In this document: one piece after another, positions 1 to 10,800 of the stretch
Layout: the number at the start of each line of letters is the position of its first letter
How positions within the stretch are numbered: position 1 is the first letter of the stretch
NCBI GenBank assembly: GCA_028710565.1
Contig: JAQTTV010000026.1
Location: 1-44,239, forward strand
Direction of reading: 5' to 3'
Source of the DNA: Gallionella sp.
GTDB lineage: Bacteria; Pseudomonadota; Gammaproteobacteria; Burkholderiales; Gallionellaceae
Length of the DNA stretch: 44,239 nucleotides
Position numbers and translations under genes: made by a program
The notes under the pieces: generated by a model
What the model was told of the DNA's origin: nothing
Seen by the model: only the letters and a program-made list of their open reading frames with translations
Databases searched by the model: none

Positions 1-117
1 ACCTTCCGAGAAAATATTGAACACTTTTTTGTGAGCACCATCCCCGAAATTAAAGACCGCCTGCGCTCCAGAATTACTGATAATTTTCAAACATTCAACA
101 CGGGGTTTTCAAGTTGA
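1..117 (+). mobile_element. 3' end of a transposase gene (IS630-like), partial
   Basis: The first 39 codons in frame 1 form the C-terminus of a protein cut by the window edge, ending in ITDNFQTFNTGFSS and a stop at 115-117. The pattern HFF...IPEIKDRLRSRI.DNFQ is like the extreme C-terminus of IS630/Tc1-type DDE transposases; this is recognised by resemblance only. The RHS reading frame resumes at about position 116 in another frame, so the IS appears to end inside, and to have removed the start of, the RHS gene that follows. The terminal inverted repeat cannot be defined because the other end is outside the window. Another transposase family is possible. Confidence 0.55.
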
Positions 118-151
118 ATGGGTATATGACCCAAATGGCAATCGCATCCAA

Positions 152-2590
152 ATGACCGATGCGCGTGGCTATATCACCATTTACAGCTACGATGCCAATA
201 ACCACCTCAAAACGGTGAGCAAAGCCCTAGGTGCAATCACCTATAACTACGATGCCTTGGGGCGCACCATTTCCACGGTCAATGCCAATAACCACGCCAA
301 TACGACCACTTTAGACGGGGTGGGCAATGTCTTGGCAAATGCCAACGCCTTGGGTTTTGCTACCCAATACGTTTACGATGCAGACAATCGAGTCACGCGC
401 ACCACTGATCCTGAAGGGCGCACCACCGACACGACTTATGACAATGTCGGGCGTGCCAAAACCGTCACCACCGCAGCAGGCACCACCAGCTATGTGTATG
501 ACGGCGACGGGCGTATGACCAGCAGCACTAATCCACGTGGCATCACTACGAACTACGGCTACGATGCAGCCAGTCGCCTGATTTCCTTGACCGATGCCAA
601 TGGGCAAATCACTCGCGCCACTTATGATGCTAATGGCAATGTGTTGACTGTCACCGACCCCAACAACCACGTCACCAGCTACACCTACGACACGCTCAAC
701 CGTCCGTTGACCCGTACCGATGCCAATGGGCAACAGTGGGTCAATACTTATGATCCCAATGGCAACCTCAAAACGCGTACCGTGCCAGGCGGTAAAATCA
801 CAACCTACACCTACGACACCTTAGACCGTATCAGTCGTGTTGATTACCCCGATCTCAGTGTCGTTACTTACACTTACGATGCTAATGGCAATAGCCTCAG
901 CATGACCGATAGCACAGGCACGACCAGCTACACTTACGATGCCCTCAATCGTCTCGCCAGCAAAACCGATCCTATGGGTAAAGTCGTCAGCTACAGCTAC
1001 GACGGCGTGGGCAATGTTGCCACCTTGGGCTACCCCAACGGGCAAGTGGTGCGTTACAGCTACGACGCAGGCGAACGCCTTGTTTCGCTCACGGACTGGC
1101 TGAATAAAACCACAACTTACACCCTCAATAGGGCAGGGCAAGTGACGGCGGCGTTGTTTGGTAACAACAGTCGCGCCGATATGGTGTACGACCCCGCAGG
1201 ACGCATGACCAGTCTGATCAACAAGAAACCAGATGGCACGGTCATTTCCAGTCATGCCCTGACACTGGATGCCAACGGCAATATCACCACTTCCACACAA
1301 CAATTGCCCTTGCAACCCAGCTTAAGCAATGCCAATCGCGCTTTCACCTACGATGTCGCCAATCGACTCGCTACTTATAACGGCACGGCGGTCACCCACG
1401 ATGTCGCAGGACGCATCACCAGCCTATCGGGTGATAGCTATACTTACAATGACCGAGACCAAATCACCAGCATTGCAGGCACACAAATCGCCAGCTACGC
1501 TTACAACGGCGCGGGGCATCGCGTCATGCGCAATCTCAATGGGGCGATTACCCGCTTTGTGATTGATCCTAACCGCAACTTGCCCGAAGTGTTGGCTGAA
1601 ACCGACAACGCAGGCACGGTGCAACGCAACTATATCTACGGTTATGGGCTGGTCGCACAAATCGACAGTGCCAATGCCGATCACTATTACCACTTCGACC
1701 CCACAGGCAGCACGCTCGCCCTGACCAATGCCACAGGCTTAGTCACCGATAGCTATGCCTATACCCCTTACGGCGAAACCACCACCAACGGCACGGCTCT
1801 TAACCCGTTCCGCTATGTTGGCAAGCTGGGCGTAATGGATGATGGCAATGGAATGCAATTTATGCGGGCGCGCTACTACCGACCTGATATTGCACGGTTT
1901 ATGAGTTTGGATCAGTTGGCGGGTTCTGCCAATAAACCACAAACGCTGAATCGCTATGTTTACGCAACGGGAAATCCTGTGATGGGGGTGGATCCGAGTG
2001 GGTTATTTTCCGATGGGACATTGTATGGGCCAGAAAAAAATCCTTTTGGATATCTGGGGCATAGTGATTTTTATCGAGGTGATATGACTTATCTTGATTA
2101 CACTCGATTCGATCATGATCTTAGTACGCATCCTTATAATGTAGTTACTGGGACAAAAGGGCATTTCCTATCACGAGAAGAAGTGCTTCCAATGTACATC
2201 AAGGCAGAGAAGGCATGCGATCCCCGTTCTTTAGAGCTAGTAATGCATCAAATGCAGGATACATACTCCCATTACGATGCTGGATATAGATACAACGGAA
2301 TGGAATTGTACTTTGATGTAGCAATACTTCCCATCGCTTATTGGAAGTTTTGTGACGATGCAGGTCATTTGTGTGCTGGTACGAAACCAGATGAGAACTA
2401 TTGGGCGTGGGTAGATGCTGAGGCGGCAACAAAAGTCCTAATTGATAGGTTTCAGGCTAAATGCGGAGTTTATCTGCGAGAGTACGGTATGTGCATGAAA
2501 TTTAGCGGCAACAGAGAGAAGTGTTCAAAATACTTGATTACACCATCATCTATAGGCGTAGCAAAATCGGATTCATGGACATTTAAATAA
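152..2590 (+). CDS. RHS/YD-repeat protein with C-terminal toxin-like tip, 5' truncated
   Basis: An RHS-type polymorphic-toxin protein whose YD repeats normally form a closed shell around a C-terminal toxin. The visible part (812 aa) has about 25 YD repeats (YTYDALNRL-type) over residues 1-470, then the RHS core signature (RYVGKLG, RARYYRPDIARF, NRYVYATGNPV, DPSGL) ending near residue 618. The remaining ~194 residues are a distinct tip with H637, D654-H655-D656, H699-x-x-x-D703-x-x-S706-H707 and H739. This spacing recalls alpha-helical metal-dependent phospholipase C/S1-P1-nuclease-like families; that assignment is inference. ATG 152 is internal: the YD frame is open back to about 116 where transposase sequence begins, so the N-terminus is lost. 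The tip is richer in A+T than the repeat region, typical of an acquired tip. No candidate immunity gene follows. Confidence 0.85.
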   Translation: MTDARGYITIYSYDANNHLKTVSKALGAITYNYDALGRTISTVNANNHANTTTLDGVGNVLANANALGFATQYVYDADNRVTRTTDPEGRTTDTTYDNVGRAKTVTTAAGTTSYVYDGDGRMTSSTNPRGITTNYGYDAASRLISLTDANGQITRATYDANGNVLTVTDPNNHVTSYTYDTLNRPLTRTDANGQQWVNTYDPNGNLKTRTVPGGKITTYTYDTLDRISRVDYPDLSVVTYTYDANGNSLSMTDSTGTTSYTYDALNRLASKTDPMGKVVSYSYDGVGNVATLGYPNGQVVRYSYDAGERLVSLTDWLNKTTTYTLNRAGQVTAALFGNNSRADMVYDPAGRMTSLINKKPDGTVISSHALTLDANGNITTSTQQLPLQPSLSNANRAFTYDVANRLATYNGTAVTHDVAGRITSLSGDSYTYNDRDQITSIAGTQIASYAYNGAGHRVMRNLNGAITRFVIDPNRNLPEVLAETDNAGTVQRNYIYGYGLVAQIDSANADHYYHFDPTGSTLALTNATGLVTDSYAYTPYGETTTNGTALNPFRYVGKLGVMDDGNGMQFMRARYYRPDIARFMSLDQLAGSANKPQTLNRYVYATGNPVMGVDPSGLFSDGTLYGPEKNPFGYLGHSDFYRGDMTYLDYTRFDHDLSTHPYNVVTGTKGHFLSREEVLPMYIKAEKACDPRSLELVMHQMQDTYSHYDAGYRYNGMELYFDVAILPIAYWKFCDDAGHLCAGTKPDENYWAWVDAEAATKVLIDRFQAKCGVYLREYGMCMKFSGNREKCSKYLITPSSIGVAKSDSWTFK

Positions 2591-2646
2591 TAGTACGACT
2601 AGCCCTAAGTGCAGCAAAATAGTTCCTAGGCTGGATTCGCTGTCAT

Positions 2647-2683
2647 GCAAACCACCATTTCCGCCCCTCTTTCGGTGGTTTGC
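2647..2683. repeat. Perfect 10-bp inverted repeat downstream of the RHS tip
   Basis: GCAAACCACC at 2647-2656 pairs exactly with GGTGGTTTGC at 2674-2683 across a 17-nt loop. It lies between the RHS stop and the next gene. No T-run follows on either strand, so it is a weak candidate for an intrinsic terminator. It could be a Rho-independent hairpin without a U-tract or the remnant of a mobile repeat. Confidence 0.5.
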
Positions 2684-2793
2684 TCGTGAAAACTCCCTAT
2701 GCACCAGGTTGAAAATGTAATTAAAACACCCCGCCCCAACGGGAAAAATATCAAAACCGCTTTTTGCCAGACTTAAAAATGGACGAAACCACC

Positions 2794-5700
2794 ATGACAA
2801 CGCACCTGATCAAACGCCTGATTGTGTTAGCCACGCTCTGTTTTAGCACTTGGGTGGGGGCGGCGAGCTATACCTACGACAATCTGGATCGACTCACCAG
2901 CGTGGTGTTCGATGGCGGGGCGGTTCAAAACTTCAGTTACGATCCAGCGGGTAATATGCTGGCGTTGTCCACCAGTGGCTTAATGGCACAAACGATACTT
3001 TTTGGCGCGGCACCCACGCTCGCGGTGGGTGGTACAGGTGCTATTTCTGCCACGGCAACGTCTGGTTTACCTGTCAGCTTAAGCTCCAGTACACCCGCAG
3101 TGTGTACCATCGTGGGCAATGCCGTGACAGGGGTGACGGTTGGAATATGTACCATCGCGGCGAATCAATCGGGTAATGGCAGTTATCAAGCTGCCTTGCA
3201 AGTGACCCAAAATTTCAACATTACCGCCAGCACCCTCACCGCCCAAACCATCACTTTTACCCCCCTTGCGCCTCTCAGTGTCGGCAGCTCCGTTCCCCTT
3301 GCTGCCACGGCAACTTCTGGTCTGTTGGTCAGCTTCACGAGCAGCACCCCCACCATTTGTGCGGTCAGTGGCACAACAGTCACGGGACTTGCCGCAGGAA
3401 TCTGTAAGCTCATCGCCAATCAAGCGGGTAATGGGACATTCCAATCCGCGCAAACGACGCAAACCGTTGCGGTGAGTGGTAGCGCGACGGCGACGGGGAT
3501 GACAAAAATATCGGCGGGGCAATTTCATTCTTGTACTGTGACCGCCACAGGCGGGGTGAAGTGCTGGGGGCTGAATACACAGGGGCAGCTGGGTGATAAC
3601 ACGCTCATAGATCGTTTGACCCCTGTGGATGTGGTGGGGCTGACTTCAGGCGTGGTCGCTATCAGCTCTGGCAACAATCATACTTGCGCGCTGACTTCGG
3701 TGGGTGGGGTGAAATGTTGGGGGGAGAATTTCTATGGTGGACTTGGTGACAATTCTACCGTTAATCGTTCCACCCCTGTCGATGTGATAGGACTGACTTC
3801 AGGGGTGGTCGCAATCAGTGCGGGTGGCACTCATACTTGTGCGCTGACTGTAGCAGGCGGCGTGAAATGTTGGGGAGATAATATCTATGGTGAACTTGGC
3901 GATAACACTACGTTAAATCGCTCAACGCCTGTTGATGTGTCTGGACTGACCAGCGGCGTGGCGGCTATTTCAGCAGGCTTCTGGCACTCTTGCGCGCTGA
4001 CCACCACTGGGGGCATGAAATGTTGGGGAGATAACTGGTATGGGCAAATGGGCAATGGCAATAATGTTGGTCCACAGCAAGTACCCGTAGATGTGCCAAG
4101 TTTGCTGAGTGGCGTATCAGGCATTGCGGCAGGCGCAATACATACTTGTGCCTTGACAACCACAGGTGGAGTGAAATGTTGGGGGGCAAATGTAAGTGGT
4201 CAGCTTGGCGATGGCACCACTTTGGATCATTGGACACCCATGGACGTGACGGGCTTGACGACAGGGGTATCGACCGTTGTCGCTGGGGGCTACGATGCGT
4301 GTGCATTGACGACAGCAGGGGGCTTGAAATGTTGGGGGTTTAATGGCGATGGTCGACTCGGCGATAACTCTGCCGTTAGTCGTTCTACTCCAGTGGATGT
4401 GTTCGGATTGACCAGTGGTGTATCCGCCGTGGCAATGGGTTATGGGCATTCTTGTGCGATTACGCAAGCTGGGGCGGTGAAGTGCTGGGGCGGAAATGCG
4501 AAAGGTCAGTTGGGTGATGGCACGATCATCCAAAGGTTAGCTCCTGTAAATGTGCTGCTAGGCACAACGATAACCGCACAAACGATTACCTTTGGCGCAG
4601 CACCTAGTGTTGCTGTTGGTGGCACAGGGACGCTTTCTGCTACCGCTACGTCAGGTTTGCCAGTTAGCTTCTCGACGACCACGTCAACCATTTGCTCGGT
4701 TAGTGGCAGTACAGTCACTGGACTTGCGGTGGGAACTTGTACTGTTGCAGCGAACCAAGCGGGTGATGCAACTTACCAACCCGCTACCCAGGTTGTGCAA
4801 GCGATTGCTATCAACGCGTCAATACAAACCATCTCATTTGGCACGGCACCCAGCATTACCGTTGGCAATGCTGGCGTGGTTTCTGCCGCTGCCTCATCAG
4901 GTTTGCCTGTGATTTTTACGACAACTACGCCAACAATTTGCGCTGTCAGTGGTAGCACGGTCACAGGACTTGCGGTGGGAACTTGTACTATTGCAGCCAA
5001 TCAAGCGGGTGATGCAATTTACCAACCCGCAGCTCAGGTTGTGCAAGCGATTACAATCAACGTTTCGATTGTGCCACCAGCGACTTCAAAAATCGCGCTA
5101 GGTGATACGCATTCTTGTGTAGTGAACACGACGGGTGGAGTGAAATGCTGGGGTACAAATTATTGGGGACAACTGGGAGATAATTCACTTGTTGACAGAA
5201 ATATACCTGTCGATGTTGTAGGGCTGGCTTCTGGGGTTGTGTCTATCTCTGCGGGAGGCGGATTTAATTGTGCAACGACTTCGGTCGGTGGGGTCAAGTG
5301 TTGGGGGCGCAATAATTCAGGCCAAATTGGCGATAACTCACTCGTAAATCGTCTGGCACCCGTCGATGTGTTGGGGCTTACGGGGGGCGTTTCTGCTGTT
5401 GCCACAGGCGGATACCACGCTTGTGCGCTGACCACGGCGGGCGGCGTCAAGTGTTGGGGATACAACGGATATGGTCAGTTAGGTGACAACACGGTTGTGG
5501 ATCATGCTACTCCCCTAAATGTTGTAGGACTTAGCAGTGGCATTGTATCTATTGTTGCGGGACAACATCATACCTGTGCCCTTACCACAGCAGGGGGCGT
5601 GAAATGCTGGGGATACAATCTTTTCGGCGCACTTGGAAATAACACAACGGTGAATAGTCAAGTACCCGTTGATGTACAGGGACTTTTGACGGGTGTTGTG

Positions 5701-7599
5701 TCAATTGTTGCAGGGGGGTACCACACTTGCGCGATTATGACGACGGGTGCGATGAAGTGTTGGGGCGATAATAGTTCGGGGCAACTAGGGAATAACACCG
5801 TGGTAACTAGCGTGGTGCCTGTTGACGTAACTGGTTTGGCTAGTAATGTAACTGCGGGGGCAGCCAGTTCATACCATACCTGTGCGATTGTTAGTGCAGG
5901 CGGAACAAAATGCTGGGGTACGAATGCATATGGGGAGCTTGGGGATGGGACGATTACTCAACGCTTGATTCCAACGGATGTATCAACGCTCACAAGTGGG
6001 GTATCTGCCGTATCAGCAGGTCTATGGCATACATGTGCATTAACTTCGCTAGGGGGAGTGAAATGCTGGGGATGGAATCTTTCGGGTCAAGTTGGTGACG
6101 GTTCAACTATGGATCGCTGGTTGCCTGTTGATATTTTACTTGGGACAAACATCGCTACGCCACAATCAATTACCTTCGATGTGGTTCCCGCGCTCACAGT
6201 GGGCGGGGTGGGAGGTCTGAAAGTTACCGCCACGTCAGGACTTCCAGCCGTATTAAGCAGCCTCACGCCAACCATTTGTTCGGTTGTTGGATCCACCGTG
6301 ACAGGGATTAGCGTGGGAATGTGTACCCTTGCCGCCAATCAGGCTGGGAATAGTACCTATCAGGCTGCACCGCAAACAACGACCTCTATTCCTGTGACGC
6401 TAGCACCTCGTGTATCGCTTTCTGTGAATACACTTGCATTTGCAGCAAGGAACATTGGCAACCCAAGTACGCCCCAAGTTGTTACATTAACTAATACGGG
6501 TAGTGTATCGCTGTCTATCACGGGTGTGCTTGCGACGGGCGACTTTGCCCAGACCAATACGTGTGCATCGGTGTTGTCAGCGGGGGCGAGTTGTGCCATC
6601 AGTGTCACCTTCACCGCCTCGGCGGTAGGTGCTAGGACAGGCAGTGTTACCGTTTCCAGCACGGCCGTGCCGAGTTCAAATATTATTGCACTCACTGGTA
6701 CAGGAAAAGCCACCTATGCCGACTTTAATGGAGATGGCAAGTCTGACATGCTGTGGCGGAATCCGAGTTCTGGGATAGATGCGATTTGGATAATGAATGG
6801 CACTACTTTGGTCAGCAATACGGCCATTACGACAGTTCCCGCGCCATGGGCGGTTGCAGGTATGGGGGACTTTAATGGGGATGGTAAGTCGGATATTGTT
6901 TGGCGGAATCCTGTTTCTGGAGCAGATGCGCTTTGGTTAATGAACGGCACCACTTTGTTAAGCAACACGGCCATTTCAATCGTCCCTGTCTCGGTGATGA
7001 TCGCAGGAGTGGGCGACTTTAACGGTGATGGTAAGTCGGATATTCTGTGGCGCAACCCAACCACAGGGACGGATGCGATGTGGTTAATGAACGGTAGCAC
7101 CTTGCTCAGCAATATCGCGATTACAACGGTTCCCACCCCATGGTTCATTGCTGGCACAGGAGACTTCAATGGCGATGGTAAGTCGGATATTTTGTGGCGG
7201 AATCCCACCTCAGGGGTAAATGCGATTTGGATAATGAATGGTGCCACGTTGGTCAGCAATACGGCAATCACAATCGTCCCTGCCCCTTGGGTCATTGCTG
7301 GCACGGGAGATTTCAACGGCGATGGCAAATCGGATATTTTGTGGCGCAATCCCGTTTCTGGGCTAAATGCGATTTGGTTAATGAACGGAGCCACTATAGC
7401 GAGCAACACTGCGATTTCAACCGTCCCAGCATCTGTGATGGTCGCGGGTGTGGGAGACTATAACGGCGATGGTAAATCCGATATTGTGTGGCGCAATCCA
7501 ACCACAGGCACGGATGCCATCTGGCTGATGAATGGCGTGACATTGCTCAAAAATGGTGCGGTTGGAACTGTTCCATTGCCTTGGGCTTTGGTGAAATAA
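2794..7599 (+). CDS. Giant secreted protein: YD, Ig-like, two RCC1 propellers, ASH, VCBS
   Basis: About 1,601 aa, predicted exported, function unknown. The frame opens at a TTG at 2764; ATG 2794 is preferred because it gives a clean signal peptide (TTHLIKRLIVLATLCFSTW, then VGAAS). In order: two YD repeats (about 25-55); two Ig-like repeats with paired Cys (TICAVSG...GICKLIANQAGN type, about 70-230); seven RCC1 repeats (about 236-592); two Ig-like repeats; seven more RCC1 repeats (about 765-1118); one Ig-like repeat; an ASH/choice-of-anchor domain (about 1206-1305); and six VCBS/FG-GAP repeats, each with a DFNGDGKSD calcium loop, up to the C-terminus. Every RCC1 blade carries a HTCAL...KCWG cysteine pair, fitting disulfides outside the cytoplasm. 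No enzyme domain is visible, so adhesion or matrix binding is an inference. The ASH-VCBS end is shared with the next gene. Confidence 0.85.
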   Translation: MTTHLIKRLIVLATLCFSTWVGAASYTYDNLDRLTSVVFDGGAVQNFSYDPAGNMLALSTSGLMAQTILFGAAPTLAVGGTGAISATATSGLPVSLSSSTPAVCTIVGNAVTGVTVGICTIAANQSGNGSYQAALQVTQNFNITASTLTAQTITFTPLAPLSVGSSVPLAATATSGLLVSFTSSTPTICAVSGTTVTGLAAGICKLIANQAGNGTFQSAQTTQTVAVSGSATATGMTKISAGQFHSCTVTATGGVKCWGLNTQGQLGDNTLIDRLTPVDVVGLTSGVVAISSGNNHTCALTSVGGVKCWGENFYGGLGDNSTVNRSTPVDVIGLTSGVVAISAGGTHTCALTVAGGVKCWGDNIYGELGDNTTLNRSTPVDVSGLTSGVAAISAGFWHSCALTTTGGMKCWGDNWYGQMGNGNNVGPQQVPVDVPSLLSGVSGIAAGAIHTCALTTTGGVKCWGANVSGQLGDGTTLDHWTPMDVTGLTTGVSTVVAGGYDACALTTAGGLKCWGFNGDGRLGDNSAVSRSTPVDVFGLTSGVSAVAMGYGHSCAITQAGAVKCWGGNAKGQLGDGTIIQRLAPVNVLLGTTITAQTITFGAAPSVAVGGTGTLSATATSGLPVSFSTTTSTICSVSGSTVTGLAVGTCTVAANQAGDATYQPATQVVQAIAINASIQTISFGTAPSITVGNAGVVSAAASSGLPVIFTTTTPTICAVSGSTVTGLAVGTCTIAANQAGDAIYQPAAQVVQAITINVSIVPPATSKIALGDTHSCVVNTTGGVKCWGTNYWGQLGDNSLVDRNIPVDVVGLASGVVSISAGGGFNCATTSVGGVKCWGRNNSGQIGDNSLVNRLAPVDVLGLTGGVSAVATGGYHACALTTAGGVKCWGYNGYGQLGDNTVVDHATPLNVVGLSSGIVSIVAGQHHTCALTTAGGVKCWGYNLFGALGNNTTVNSQVPVDVQGLLTGVVSIVAGGYHTCAIMTTGAMKCWGDNSSGQLGNNTVVTSVVPVDVTGLASNVTAGAASSYHTCAIVSAGGTKCWGTNAYGELGDGTITQRLIPTDVSTLTSGVSAVSAGLWHTCALTSLGGVKCWGWNLSGQVGDGSTMDRWLPVDILLGTNIATPQSITFDVVPALTVGGVGGLKVTATSGLPAVLSSLTPTICSVVGSTVTGISVGMCTLAANQAGNSTYQAAPQTTTSIPVTLAPRVSLSVNTLAFAARNIGNPSTPQVVTLTNTGSVSLSITGVLATGDFAQTNTCASVLSAGASCAISVTFTASAVGARTGSVTVSSTAVPSSNIIALTGTGKATYADFNGDGKSDMLWRNPSSGIDAIWIMNGTTLVSNTAITTVPAPWAVAGMGDFNGDGKSDIVWRNPVSGADALWLMNGTTLLSNTAISIVPVSVMIAGVGDFNGDGKSDILWRNPTTGTDAMWLMNGSTLLSNIAITTVPTPWFIAGTGDFNGDGKSDILWRNPTSGVNAIWIMNGATLVSNTAITIVPAPWVIAGTGDFNGDGKSDILWRNPVSGLNAIWLMNGATIASNTAISTVPASVMVAGVGDYNGDGKSDIVWRNPTTGTDAIWLMNGVTLLKNGAVGTVPLPWALVK

Positions 7600-7869
7600 G
7601 GGGGGTGGGCAAATCCAAAAGCCGCACAAGTATGCCCCATCGTATTTTGCGGCACTATGTGATTGTTTTTGCTGGTGCCATTGAAATTTCAAGGTGATTT
7701 GCTGATACAATTCCGCACGTTGTAAATGGTTACAATCGCAAGGGTTTGCCAAAACGACCATGAGAGTTGAGTTGGATCTTGGTTAGCGATTTGCCACGGC
7801 GAGTTTCACTTGCTGTCATCGCAGCAAAACTAGGGTTGTTATTTGAAAAGTTTTTTGGAAGAGGGAAAT

Positions 7870-10800
7870 ATGCGTTCTTATTTTGTTCATTTATTCGCGC
7901 TATTGGGGGTATTGATCCCCTTTTCTTCGCAGTCAATAGCAGCATCAGCGCAACCCTCTGTGGCACCGCCGAATCCTGACTTTATTCAGTATATTGCGAA
8001 TCCGCAAGCCTTACACCCCTTACTCCAAGGCGTTTCTGGTGTGAACGCAACAGGCCATCTTCCTTCGCCCATAGATCGTTCCCATATGACTGGCAAGCAG
8101 CCTGTCGTCAAAAGCAATCTTATGATGGGCGTACCTGGAAACGTGTCAGTTTCACCAATTGCCTTCGATCTTCGTACGACGGGCTTCGTATCACCCGTCA
8201 GAGATCAAGGGGCGTGTGGTTCATGCTGGACTTTTGGTAGCACAGGATCACTGGAATCTAATATGCTTGTGGCTGCATCTGGCGTACCCGATTTCTCGGA
8301 AAATCATCTTAATGTGAGACATGGTTTTGATTGGGCTCCTTGTGCGGGTGGAAACGCTGACATTTCTACCGCCTATATGACGAGATGGGGCAATGTCCCT
8401 GCCTATGCTGCGGGGCCTGTATATGAAACAGATGATCCTTATACCAGCACAGTTGCAACATCTATTGCGGGTCTTTCCCCTCGCCTCCATCTGCAAGAAG
8501 TTTTACATTTACCAAACAGATTAAACGCAACGGATAACGCGAATTGGAAGTATGCACTTCAAACCTATGGTGCCGCATACATTTCCTATCATTCTGAACT
8601 GCAAGGCTATACCAATTCCGTTTATTGGAATAGTGCTACAAGTGCCTACTATTACAATGGCGCGCTAGCGGGCAATCATGCTGTCACCCTGATTGGGTGG
8701 GACGATAATTATGCTGCCAGCAATTTTAGTACTCCACCACCTGGTAATGGCGCATTCATATTGAAGAATAACTGGGGAACTTTATGGGGTGCAGCAGGGT
8801 ACTTCTATGTCTCTTATTATGATATGTCGTTGGCGAATGCGACCATTTTTGTCAACCCACAATCAGCGACAAATTACACGAGATCCTATTCCTACGACCC
8901 ATTCGGTCAAGTCGGCACGATGGGGTACGGTACGCCCAGCGCATGGGGGAGTAATGTTTTTACTTCTGTTGCGGGTGAAACGTTGCAGGCAGTTAGTTTT
9001 AATACCTCAGCCCTTAACTCTGGATATGAAGTGTCTATCTACACCAATGTGCTCACCGATCCTTCAACGGGGGTGCTTGAAGGTGGAACCGTAAATACCA
9101 TAGGCTCAACCCCTTATGCGGGATATCATACTGTGACGCTGTCGCGTCCTGTGACGCTGGTGGCGGGTCAGAAATTTGCAGTGGTCGTGAAATTTACCAC
9201 GCCAGGATATAACTTTCCTATACCAACAGAAGGCAGGTACATTGGGTACGATAGTGCTGCCACAGCATTACTTGGAGAAAGTTATATCAGTTCGACGGGC
9301 GTCACTTGGACAGAAACCTCGGCTGGAGCCAATCCTTACAATGTCAATATCAGGGCGTTTACACAGTCCGTCAACTATACGGTAACGCCATCTGCGGGTG
9401 TCAATGGAACGATAACGCCAGCGACGCCTATCGCCGTGAGCTCAGGCTCAACAGCGATATTCACCGTGACACCATCAGCAGGTTACGGTGCCGTCATGGG
9501 GGGGACATGCGGCGGAACTTTAAATGGCAGCACTTTTACGACGAATCCTGTTATGGGGGCGTGTACAGTTAGTGCAACGTTTGCATTGACCACGAATCAA
9601 ACCATAGGTGCAATCAGTTTCTTGCCCGCCACGTTGGTTGCAGGAGGTGCTACTACTGTCAGCGCGGCGGCATCATCTGCTCTTCCTGTTACCTTCTCCT
9701 CCCTCACACCCACAATTTGTTCGGTTGTTGGCAATACGGTTAGAGGCGTTGCGGTGGGTAGTTGCAGTATTGCAGCCAATCAAGCAGGGAATGCGACTTT
9801 TGCACCAGCCCCCCAAGTGATTCAAAATATCCCTGTCAGCATAGGCAGTCAGGTCATTAGTTTTGGTGCCGCGCCTGCTATAGCGATGGGAGGCACAGGA
9901 GTTGTTCTGGCGAGTGGCGGAGCTTCGGGTAATGCCGTTACTTTTACCAGCACCACACCTGCTGTATGTACTGTACTTGGCAATGTTGTGACGGGTGTTG
10001 CGAATGGAATTTGTACCATTGCGGCAAATCAGGCAGGTTCCGTTTCATATACTGCGGCGCCACAGGTGGTGCAGAACATTATGATCAACATTCCAGCCCC
10101 AACAGGGGTTGTTGCCACGGCAGGAAATGCCCAGGCGACGCTGAGCTGGGTTGCTTCTGTAGGCGCGACCAGCTACAAGGTGTATTGGTCAACAGCAGCG
10201 GGATTCACGCCTTTGACCGCATTGGGCAGTGTCGCGGGTGTAATGGGTACTTCTACGGTGGTGACGGGGCTGGTTAATGGCACTAAGTATTTCTTTATTG
10301 TTACGGCGGTAAATGCGGTAGGTGAAAGTGCTCCCAATGCCAATGTGAGTAGTACATTTACAGATGGCGCAGAAAATGGCTTAGGTGCTTGGGTCGCAGG
10401 TGTTCCTTGGGGAAAGTCAACGACTGCTTTTCATACTGGCGTAACAGCATTCACCGACAGCCCATTAGGAAATTATGCGAATAATGCCAGCACCTCGTTG
10501 GCACTTGCTGCGCCACTGAATTTCAGTCAGGCAGTCAATCCCATACTGACTTTCTGGCACCAATACACCCTGGAAAGTGGTTTTGATTATGGTTATGTGG
10601 AGGTGTCCACAGATGGCGGCACGATTTGGAGTACACCATTGGCCACATATAGCGGCACGCTTGCCGCATGGACGCAAGTTTCAATCAATTTAAGTGCGTA
10701 CATTGGTCAACCTTCGGTAAAAATCCGCTTTAGATTGATAAGCGATTACAGTGTGGTTTACGATGGTTGGTATGTGGACGATATCAGCATTAGTGGTGTT

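Noticed and set aside
6714..7409. Long open frame antisense to the VCBS repeats
   Set aside because: It is a product of the repeat periodicity; the same antisense frame recurs over the second VCBS block, and it lacks a ribosome site and any protein-like character.
7600..7842. Possible promoter and weak hairpin (GCCGCA...TGCGGC) between the giant genes
   Set aside because: The hairpin has a long loop and no T-run next to it, and no convincing -35/-10 pair with standard spacing was found.
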